Shown: positions 55,739-64,000 of the stretch, piece by piece
Layout: each line of letters opens with the position of its first letter
Numbering within the stretch: position 1 is the stretch's first letter
Origin: Azadirachta indica
Taxonomy: Eukaryota; Streptophyta; Magnoliopsida; Sapindales; Meliaceae
Length of the DNA: 64,000 nucleotides
NCBI GenBank assembly: GCA_022749755.1
Contig: CM040442.1
Span: 6,174,457-6,238,456 of the forward strand
Direction: 5' to 3'
Notes under the pieces: generated by a model
The model's input: only the letters and a program-made list of their open reading frames with translations
Database searches by the model: none
What the model was told of the DNA's origin: nothing
Position numbers and translations under genes: made by a program

Positions 55739-58396
55739 ATGGGTAACAACATCTCAATCGGCTTCACGCCTAACTCATCACTATCTTCCTTTTTCACTTT
55801 TGTTGCTGAAGATGCAAAATATATATGGCGTCTCGAAGAGAATCTTGGTGCCTTGAAGACTGAATTCGATAGATTGATTCGAACAAAGGAGGATCTTCTG
55901 AACGATGTTAAGATTGCTGAACAACAACCAATGATACGGCGGACAAACCAGGTCAAAGGTTGGATTGGAAGGGTAGATGAAATGGAAACTGAAGTTAACA
56001 ACCTGCTGAAAGATGGGTCTCGAGAAGTTGATAAACTGTGCCTTGGAGGCCTTTGTTCCTTGGATTTGATGTCAGGCTACTTCATCGGGAAAAAGGTACC
56101 CAGATTGACAGAAGAAGTGACCAGGTTGAGGAATGAACGAGGAGACATCAGAGACGTTGCTGGGAAGATAGCAGAAGGTGCAGCACTTGCATTACCTGTT
56201 GACCCAGTAATAGTTGGTCAGCAATCAACATTGGAAAAACTTTGGGGATGTATCACAGAAACAGAAGTGAGAATAATTGGCGTATATGGTCTAGGGGGTG
56301 TGGGCAAAACTACTCTCTTGAAACAAATCAACAACAACTTCTGCGCTGAAAAGCATAATTTTGATATTGTAATCTGGGTGGTTGTGTCTAAAGAGGCAAA
56401 ACTTGAGCAGATTCAAGATGAGATTGGAAAAAGAATAGGTCGGTCAGCCGATTCGTGGAAGAGTAAAAGTGTTAGAGATAAGGCTTCGGACATCTGCAAC
56501 ATTTTAAGACAGAAGAAATTTGTATTATTATTGGATGATATATGGCAGAGAATTGAATTATCCGAATTGGGTATCCCTCTTCAAAGCCTGAATATTTCAT
56601 CCAAAATACTCTTCACAACTCGTTGTTATGACGTTTGCGGCGAAATGGACGCTAACAAGATCTTTGAAGTGAAGTGTTTGACAGAAAACCAAGCTTGGAA
56701 TTTGTTTCAAGAGAAAGTCGGAACATCCACACTTGAGTGTCAAGCAGGTATTCTTGAGCAAGCGAAAATGGTCGCCAGGGAGTGTGATGGTTTACCGCTT
56801 GCACTAATTACCATTGGTCGAACCATGGCCTCAAAAAAGACTCTTCAGGAATGGAAAAATGCTCTTCGGTACTTGAGAACATCATCATATCCAGGTATGA
56901 AAGACAAGGTTTATTTGCCTTTAAAATTCAGTTATGATAATTTGCCAAGCGCCATGGATAAATCTTGTCTCTTGTACTGTAGTCTATTTCCTGAAGATCA
57001 TAGGATTCCCAAAGAGGACTTGATAGATTATTGGATTGCTGAAGGATTTTTAAATGATTTTTTCGGTGGATATGACATTATTGGTGGTCTTCTTAGTGCG
57101 TGTTTATTAGAAGAAGATGATGATGATCACGTAAAAATGCACGATGTGATTCGTGATATGGGGCTGTGGATAGCCCGAGAAATTGAGGAGGAGGAACGCT
57201 TTTTAGTTAAAACAGGAGCTCAGTTAACTAAAGCACGAAGGTTAGAAGACTGGGAAGGGTTCAAAAGGATATCACTGACCGAAAATCAAATTGAGAGTCT
57301 GCGGGGAAGTCCTAATAGTCGTCGCCTCCACACTTTGTTTCTTAACAAAAATAGCATAAATGTTATAACTTCTGGTTTCTTTCAATTTATGCCTACTCTT
57401 AGGGTTTTAAACCTAGGAAACAACCCCCGTCTAGACAAAGTACCTTCAGAAATTTCAAGATTGCTTTCACTAGAACATCTCGATCTATCATTTACTTCCA
57501 TAAAGGAGTTGCCGGTAGAGTTGAAGGCCTTGCTAAATCTTCGATATTTGAACTTGGAGCACCAAAGGCTCTGTAAAATTCCAAATCAGCTGCTGTCTAG
57601 CTTATCAAAGTTGCAAGTACTTAGAATGCTGGATTGCAATGTTGATTTTACTCTAGCTGAAAAGGGTAGTGTCCTATTTGGAGATGCTGAAGCTTTGAAG
57701 CAGGAATTGCTCTGTTTGGAAAACTTAAAAGTGTTCACCTTTACCTTCCGTAGTGCTCATGCTCTCAAAAATTTTGCGTCCTCCGAAAAGTTGCACTGCT
57801 GTGTTCAAATTCTGCGCCTCAAAAACTTCTCCAAATCAGCATCGCTCAATGTTCTGCCTCTAGCACGAATGAAGAATCTCAGGAATTTACAAATTAACAG
57901 AACTGATTTGAAAGAGTTGAAGATTAAATGTGCAGGACAGGTAGGAAAGTTCCCAGGAAGTCCTTTCCACAGTCTTCGCACAATTTACATGGAGTATTGC
58001 TCAAGTTTGATGGACATGACATGGCTTGTTTTCGCTCCAAACCTCAAGAAGATCGATATATGGTATTGTGATAATATGGAAGAAATAATCAGTGTTGAAA
58101 AATCGGGAGAAGTTTCGGAGAAAATGGGAAACCTCAACTTGTTTGCAGAGCTGGAATTTCTATGCCTAGTAGGTCTAAGTAATTTGAAGAGCATCTACTG
58201 GAATCCATTGCCCTTCCGGAAGCTGAAGACAATTAACGTGATTGGATGCCCAAAGCTGAAGAAACTTCCACTCGATTCCAACAGTGCAAAGGAACGTACA
58301 ATTGTCATAAAGGGACAGAAAAACTGGTGGAAGAGGCTAGAATGGGAGGATCAGGCCACTGAAAATGCTTTTCGTACCAGTTATCAGAAGGCCTAG
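55739..58396 (+). CDS. CNL-10: intact CC-NB-LRR disease resistance protein (RPS5-like), 885 aa
   Basis: The family start MGNNISIGFTP is at 55739; an upstream in-frame ATG-like start at 55706 would add 11 residues without similarity. Gly2 permits myristoylation, but there is no nearby Cys. Coiled coil about 22-95; P-loop GLGGVGKTT 184-192; kinase-2 [10 protein letters not shown] 261-270; RNBS-B ILFTTRC 290-296; GLPLA 351-355; RNBS-D CLLYCSLFPED 410-420; MHD 467-469 (KMHDVIRDMGLW); LRRs about 500-850. It ends in WWKRLEWEDQATEN and a short basic tail, without the acidic tail of CNL-5/7. Closest neighbour is CNL-9 (shared KYIW..LEENL, EQQP..RRTNQV). No lesions. It should act as an intracellular pathogen sensor; recognised effector unknown. 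Confidence 0.95.
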   Translation: MGNNISIGFTPNSSLSSFFTFVAEDAKYIWRLEENLGALKTEFDRLIRTKEDLLNDVKIAEQQPMIRRTNQVKGWIGRVDEMETEVNNLLKDGSREVDKLCLGGLCSLDLMSGYFIGKKVPRLTEEVTRLRNERGDIRDVAGKIAEGAALALPVDPVIVGQQSTLEKLWGCITETEVRIIGVYGLGGVGKTTLLKQINNNFCAEKHNFDIVIWVVVSKEAKLEQIQDEIGKRIGRSADSWKSKSVRDKASDICNILRQKKFVLLLDDIWQRIELSELGIPLQSLNISSKILFTTRCYDVCGEMDANKIFEVKCLTENQAWNLFQEKVGTSTLECQAGILEQAKMVARECDGLPLALITIGRTMASKKTLQEWKNALRYLRTSSYPGMKDKVYLPLKFSYDNLPSAMDKSCLLYCSLFPEDHRIPKEDLIDYWIAEGFLNDFFGGYDIIGGLLSACLLEEDDDDHVKMHDVIRDMGLWIAREIEEEERFLVKTGAQLTKARRLEDWEGFKRISLTENQIESLRGSPNSRRLHTLFLNKNSINVITSGFFQFMPTLRVLNLGNNPRLDKVPSEISRLLSLEHLDLSFTSIKELPVELKALLNLRYLNLEHQRLCKIPNQLLSSLSKLQVLRMLDCNVDFTLAEKGSVLFGDAEALKQELLCLENLKVFTFTFRSAHALKNFASSEKLHCCVQILRLKNFSKSASLNVLPLARMKNLRNLQINRTDLKELKIKCAGQVGKFPGSPFHSLRTIYMEYCSSLMDMTWLVFAPNLKKIDIWYCDNMEEIISVEKSGEVSEKMGNLNLFAELEFLCLVGLSNLKSIYWNPLPFRKLKTINVIGCPKLKKLPLDSNSAKERTIVIKGQKNWWKRLEWEDQATENAFRTSYQKA

Positions 58397-58689
58397 CAAT
58401 AAGAGCACAATAAGGAGCAGAGTTTGAATATGGTTGATTTCTGGTCTGAGCCACTTCACTTATGGGTGCTGATCGTTGTTTGCACAAATGAACTGTAATT
58501 TGATCTAAGAGCATTTTGTTGTCAGGTGTCACTTGTCATTTGTTTTGTCTGTACTGTTCTTTTCTCTTTTCCAATTAATAATATATTCTTAGTCAATTGT
58601 TTTCCTGGATTGAGTGCTTTCTTGTCAGTTGCTTAACTGAAATAAATCCGTCAATAAGATTCAAATATTAGCCGTTTCTCCTTTATCAC
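58397..58689. other. 3' UTR of CNL-10
   Basis: 'gtcacttgtcatttgttttgtc' and 'ccaattaataatatattctta' match the CNL-9 3' flank. A poly(A)-signal-like 'aataata' is present near 58576. Confidence 0.5.
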
Positions 58690-58940
58690 ATCATGAAGTT
58701 CAATATGATTTCTAACACCAATCAGATATGCATGCACAATCCTCTGCATTGGGAGGGTACATCATTGAGTACGTCAAGACTAGCCCGTGGTAAATATAAG
58801 GAAGGTGAGCCTCTTAACCCACGAGAGCTCTTTTTGGAGGACACAACCATGAGGCTTGTGGGCCAAAACAAACAATACCTCGTGGTGGCCACCCAAGACC
58901 ATAAGAAGTGCAAAAATCTTGCATCAACACTCTAATTTCC
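58690..58940. other. Less AT-rich island with an 80-codon open frame
   Basis: The frame 58693-58935 (MKFNMISNTNQICMHNPLHW...) has no similarity I recognise. The minus strand reads 'gggttaagaggctcaccttccttatat', a phrase type common in plant LTR sequences. A retroelement scrap therefore seems more likely than a gene. Weak call. Confidence 0.3.
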
Positions 58941-60749
58941 TCATTCATATTTATCAGAAGATGAAGATGATCTTATGCAAAAAAAAAATTCTTTGATAGA
59001 GGTGGAGTATGGTTTCTGTTAAGATCACCATGTTGTTGTTGGAGTGCAAGCACAAGAGAAATGGAAAATTAAGTAAAAGAGATGAGAAAGGCAAGTTCTT
59101 TGCAAAAAAGATTTACTGATTTTCTAGGGATACAGGGCTCTGCAGGGCTACCTGCAGTTTTATTTTATCTATAGTGAAATAACATAATCTCACATTCCAC
59201 ATATAAATCTACTTCAAATTTTGTCTTTTATGAAGTCAAGAGACAATTGAATTCCTTCCTTCAATAATTCAACTGATCCAGAATGGCACTTCTTTCATCA
59301 TCCAATCTTCAATTCATAATATTAATTCATATGGTTGCTTTATGTAGTAGCACGACTTCAAAGCCCTGACTGAAAATGGAAATCTAACAAATTAATCAAC
59401 ATCCATATTATTTATTTTTTTTTTTCTTTTATCTTCTTGACCCCAAACATTCTACGCCCTACTCAATCATACACACCTCACCAGTTTCGGAATCAAGTGA
59501 AATGATGAGAAGTTATTGGACTAAGCATGAGTGAATACTCTCTTGATATAAATCCATATATACATTAAACCAAATTTAATATTTACTTAAAATTTGATCT
59601 TTCAAGTTCAGGAAATTCAATAAGAGACAAGAAGTTTAGTTGTCAATACACTTGTTATTAACCTAAGCCAAAACCAAAAGGCCTCTTTTGATTTAATTGA
59701 AATTCGACATCAGTGACGAAGACTACCAATCTCTATAGGAGGAGAAAGAAAAGTAAAGAGATCGAATAAATAATTTGGTGAAAAATAAACAATGAAAAAT
59801 AAGTTTCTTAAATTTGGATAAGTAATTTTTCTTATTTGTAATTTAATTAGTTTTACTGTAACAGTTGATATCATTCAGAAGCACCGTAAAAATAATCTTT
59901 AAAAGTATTTTTTAATGCTAATGGAGACAACATCTTGGATGATTAGGCATTTTTGAAAAAAAACTAATCAACTGGAATCTCCAACAATTTCTTCATTTTC
60001 AACGCCTCTTAATTTCTAAAAATTAATCACTTCAACATTCTTCAATGGTTTTAAAGGTATCCTACAAGGAAAAAGAACAATTTTTAATAAAGTTTTTGTA
60101 TTATTGATTCTTAGATGTAGTGCCTCTTCTCCTATGTGCTTATTGGTATTAGTGTAACCTTTCGCTGAATACCATAATTGACAATTGAAGCATCTGAATG
60201 ATTAGTTATTTGTAAAAAATACTGAAGGTCTTGGAGTATTAGACCAAATATTTGTTGGTTTTTTTTTTTTTTTTTTTTGGATAAATGCTTCAACAGCAAA
60301 ATCATGATACATATATATTTGTATCAATAAGTTAAGGTATACTAAAAGTAATGGCCGTAAGAAAAGATTATGCGCCTCTAAAACAATGTTACGTTACAAA
60401 TTAGATTCTATGGTATGGTAACTTTTAAAATATAATGACTTAATCTTATAGAGATGTACTTTCATTATAATATATTATCTAGTTACAAACAAGATGAGAT
60501 TAAAATATAAATTGTCAAGATTGTTTCTATAATTCTCATATTCTAAAAGGATTGTTGACGTCCTTTTTAATACTATAAGGTATGTTAACTCACAAATTAA
60601 TATTATTCTAAAATTTATCATTAAAACCATATATAATTTTCAACCAACAAGTGATTAACAATTATATTGTTTATATATAGAGAGAAACAGTAACGCATAA
60701 CTTTACATCATGTCCTTTAGTAATTACTTGCTGACCATTTCATCTATCC
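58941..60749. other. AT-rich spacer
   Basis: Poly-T tract at about 60259-60279. No coding frame, RNA gene or transposon recognised. Confidence 0.45.
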
Positions 60750-61890
60750 ACTTTTAATAATTAAAATGAAACCTGACAAATATAAGTAATACATAATTAT
60801 TGTATTACAATTAATGCACATGTGAAAAGTAATTTTAATTGTTGAGAGTGTGTAGATTTAATAATTACAAGTAATAAAATAAATATATACAGTTAAGGGT
60901 TACTAATATGTCCTATTTGTATATACATTGGTCAGTAAAATCATAATTAGTCCATTAATAGGAAAATAATATACTTTACAATACATAAAATATTAAAAAA
61001 ATAAAGAATTATCTAGCCTATTGATCAATTGACAAAAGTGACGTATACTAACTAAAAATCATGCTTTAAAATGCCAATTCTGAGTAATTGACCGTTGACA
61101 TAAAATATGTTCCAATAATATACATAAACACTCTCATCAATCAATTGAGCTTGTCATATATAGCCTTTTGAAAAAAAACAAATTAAACGAATTAATATAT
61201 GTGTATATATATAATGCTAGCGAGTTATTTAAAATCTAACCATCAAATGAGTCTCACAAGTCAAATTTAACTTCAATATTCCTTAAGGTTTCTATATATA
61301 TATATATATATATATATGCATATAGTCTAATTATTTCTTAAATTTATCTACTTTTAATAATTAAGATGAAACTTGACAAACATAATTAATACATAATTAT
61401 TGTATCACAATTAATACATATGTGAAAAGTAATTTTAATCGTTGAGTGTGTGTAGATTTAATGGTCTAAAAGAAATATAAGAAATAGGATAGAGTTAAGA
61501 GTTACTAATATATCCTACCTCTATGTACATTGGTCAATAAAATCATAACTAGTCAATTAATTAGAAAATAATATATTTTAAATACACAAAATATTAAAAA
61601 TCAAGAATTATCGAGCGTAATGAATTGACAAAAGTGACGTATGCCAACTAAAAATCATGTTTTAAAATGCCAATTCTAATTCACCGTTGACATCAAACAT
61701 GTATATTCCAATAATATACATAAACACTCTTATCAATTAAGCTTGTCATATATAGCCTTTAAAAAAAAAACAAATTAAACGAATTAATATGTGTGTGTGT
61801 GTATATAATGTTTATGAGTTATTTAAAATCCACCAATGAAATGAGTCTCACAAGTCAAATTTAACTTCAATATTCTTTAAGGTTTCAAGA
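60750..61890. repeat. Tandem duplication, two units of about 550-590 bp
   Basis: Unit A (60750-61320) and unit B (61347-61890) run in parallel, offset about 597 bp. Shared words include 'cttttaataattaa.atgaaac', 'gtgaaaagtaattttaat', 'ttgacaaaagtgacgtat', 'ccaataatatacataaacactct', 'gagtctcacaagtcaaatttaacttcaatatt'. Each unit ends in a (TA)n tract. Part of it matches the CNL-9/CNL-10 upstream element (ttgacataaaatatg). Probably a duplicated, geneless upstream region. Confidence 0.75.
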
Positions 61891-61930
<40 letters not shown>

Positions 61931-61964
61931 ATTATTCCTTAAGGTTTGGAAATCTCCTTTTTGT

Positions 61965-62210
61965 AGCAATTGAAAATCACGAGTCTCAATTAATTAATTC
62001 TCAGCCTTCAGGTTTGACTTGGCCAAATACACATACCATGTAATATCAACTTAGTTCTCTCAAAATGAAGACTAAATTAAAGAGGAAGAAAAAGAAATCA
62101 AGCTATATATATATATATTATCTTATCTAGCTATATAAGGATTCTTCAAAGAGGCTATGAAGTAATATCTCATCTAGTACTGGGGCCGGCAGGTAAGAAT
62201 AAGACATAAC
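61965..62210. repeat. Repeat R2, copy g (partial)
   Basis: 'gagtctcaatt', 'tctcagccttcaggtttgacttggccaaa', 'atatcaacttagttctc', 'atgaagactaaa' and 'aaggattcttcaaagaggc' in the same order as copies e and h. Confidence 0.55.
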
Positions 62211-62546
62211 CCTTAATAATTAATACCGGTGAAATAATTAATACAGCTTTAATTTTCTTCTGAGCATACAAAGGGAAAATAGGCCTTTTGTAGCATAAAG
62301 ACGTCACTTCTCATCAATGGGGACTCAAAATCTATGACTATCAATTAGTTTCATTATTACTTCATAGTCTTTACTTCAATACTCATCGAACAAAAACTCT
62401 ATGTACTTCTTAGATTTTTCCAACCAAAATTAGAAAAGATATTGTTCGTTCACATAAAACCATAGGTCATTTTTAGGTTGTTTACTGATCAAAAGACCTT
62501 GATCTGAACTCTTGCCGTCCAAAACTGTGTTTAATTCCGTCTATAT

Positions 62547-62619
62547 GTTGGACTTAAAACACACTCTCACGCCGCGCCACACAATTTGAATCTTGCATTA
62601 TTTAAGTTTTAAGTCCAAC
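62547..62619. repeat. 14-bp perfect inverted repeat (hairpin)
   Basis: Arms gttggacttaaaac (62547-62560) and gttttaagtccaac (62606-62619), separated by 45 bp that contain the GC-rich 'cacgccgcgccacac'. This could be a transposon terminus or a hairpin. No tRNA-like or microRNA-like structure was verified. Confidence 0.6.
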
Positions 62620-62875
62620 CTGGAGAAACCGTCCAAAATTATCCTATTTGGGGTTCTAAGTATTCTTAGAAGAGTAGACGGCGGCCTAATTTCCTTTGGT
62701 TCGACGAACGGTCGAAGTCCGTAGCCCAATCCAAGAAACTGGGCACTTACCCGTATTAATCGGATTTTATTCCATCCCGCGACACAACCAACCATATGGG
62801 AAAAAATGTAAAATATGTACCATGGGAATTCTTTTTGCAATTCTTTTCTTCTAAAAGTGTTGTTGGCTCCCATTT
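62620..62875. other. GC-richer island with a 91-codon minus-strand frame
   Basis: Noticeably richer in G+C than its surroundings ('ggttcgacgaacggtcgaagtccgtagccc'). The minus-strand frame 62598-62873 (MGANNTFRRKELQKEF...) has no similarity I recognise. Possible organellar insertion or captured gene fragment; undecided. Confidence 0.3.
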
Positions 62876-63514
62876 TTTGCTGTCAGAAATTATGTGACTA
62901 TTATATCACAAAATGACATAATTATTACTAAACAACAAATTACTAATTACATTAATTGTTTATAATATTTAATAAAAAAATATAATAATATTGATTAGAA
63001 TATATATATATATATATACTTATTACAATCAATTATTTAGAATTAGTTTTTTTTTTTTTTTTGACATACTAGTCACACATATTTCTAATATTTCTTATAT
63101 TCATTACTTTAGTCCAAAAAATTTTAGACTCATGTGTGGTAACATTATGCCACATTAATTTTATAAGAAGATTTTGATCATGGATGTGAATCATGAATTT
63201 TTTTTTTTAAAAAAGAATTTTAGAGAATTCTCACTTATAAAATATCAAATTTCTCAACTATTATTATTCAAATTTGAGATGATCTGAAAGTGTTAAAACA
63301 TATTCAAAAATACCCAAACTCAAATGTTTAGGAGAAAAAAAAAGAAAAAATTGTAAATGTTGAAATTCATTAGACAAATTCTTTGCATTCTACATGTATT
63401 TTTCTTATTAATAGATTTATGTCATTAATTTAACTTAGAACTACCCTAACCTTACACAATTACCGAAGTATTGTGGTGAGGTTTCCATATATAAGTTATG
63501 AAACAAATGCTCCT
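62876..63514. other. AT-rich spacer
   Basis: (TA)n at about 63001-63020 and a poly-T tract near 63047-63062. No gene seen. Confidence 0.45.
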
Positions 63515-64000
63515 ATTCCTAAAAACTGACAGTGAGTCTCAATTCTTAATCTTCAATCGCTTGGCCAAAGTGCAGCCTTACACATGGACGCATATCATTT
63601 CTTGGAAACAAGCTGTATGTTATCCTAGGAGTCTTCAAAGAGAGACAGGCCTTGTATATATTAATTAAAATGAAGTGGGTATGCAGTTAAGAAGAAGACA
63701 ATGTTTTAATTATTTTCTTATCAGAAGGCTATTTAAGTCATCGTAGAATAATTTATGCACTCGTTAAACTTTTCATGTGTAAAAGGTCATTGTTTTATTT
63801 AGAAGTATAATATTGTAGGATGTCGTTATCGTGCAGAATTAATTCGTATATATTGGATCACCGACATATGAATATAGACTTTGAAATAAATATATAAAAG
63901 ATTTATACAAGGCGTGAATAAAGAACAAACTTGTTATATTAACAATAATATTTGAAATACGTGTTATAATTATACAGCTAACACAACAACTATATAGATT
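63515..64000 (+). promoter_or_regulatory. R2 copy h; upstream region of a predicted next CNL
   Basis: 'tcgcttggccaaagtgc', 'cctaggagtcttcaaagagagacaggcc', 'attaaaatgaagtggg', 'agtcatcgtagaat' and 'gtaaaaggtcattgttttatttagaa'. The last bases 'cagctaacacaacaactatata' match 54622-54645, which lies about 1.1 kb upstream of the CNL-10 start. The sequence runs off the window edge. Confidence 0.5.

Overview
This is a stretch of plant nuclear DNA, very probably from a eudicot. Intergenic DNA is strongly AT-rich with many A/T homopolymers and (TA)n tracts. The genes are intronless CC-NB-LRR (CNL) immune receptors of the RPS5/RPS2/SUMM2-like class. Plant-type retroelement debris (LINE with zf-RVT and RNase H, a solo LTR, a tRNA-derived SINE) sits between and inside them. 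The style resembles woody dicots such as Citrus, but that is a guess.

Layout: nine recognisable CNL copies plus an inserted-into fragment, all on the + strand and numbered here from left to right. CNL-1 (1-1970) is cut by the left edge and has two frameshifts. CNL-2 (6218-8900) is heavily decayed. CNL-3 (10120-13996) is a 3' fragment split by a LINE that itself carries a solo LTR. CNL-4 (16163-18920) has three nonsense codons and a frameshift. CNL-5 (23096-25834) is intact, 912 aa. CNL-6 (30824-31787) is truncated after the NB domain. CNL-7 (33903-36623) is intact, 906 aa. CNL-8 (44210-47008) has lost its start and is frameshifted. CNL-9 (49082-51741) is nearly intact with one frameshift in the LRR. 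CNL-10 (55739-58396) is intact, 885 aa. The only unrelated gene is a minus-strand carboxylesterase (39765-40709) whose reading frame is cut 21 codons early by a TAG. Smaller LRR and CC relics lie at 14797, 15165, 19187, 20540 and 43038.

How it fits together: this is a birth-and-death receptor cluster. CNL-5, -7 and -8 are tandem duplicates about 10.3-10.8 kb apart, duplicated together with their 3' flanks and upstream modules (called R2 and R1 here). CNL-5 and CNL-7 share an identical 362-bp tract in the NB domain, which suggests recent gene conversion. CNL-1 to -8 belong to a group whose N-terminus, where present, is MGN-x-C (myristoylation plus a possible palmitoylation cysteine). CNL-9 and -10 form a second group that starts MGN without that cysteine. 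The last 400 bp of the window match the upstream region of CNL-10, which predicts another CNL just past the right edge.

I did not find a new kind of system. The most informative items are the conversion tract, the two membrane-anchor classes, the nested transposon insertions, the SINE with its empty-site paralogue, and the nonsense codon in the carboxylesterase.
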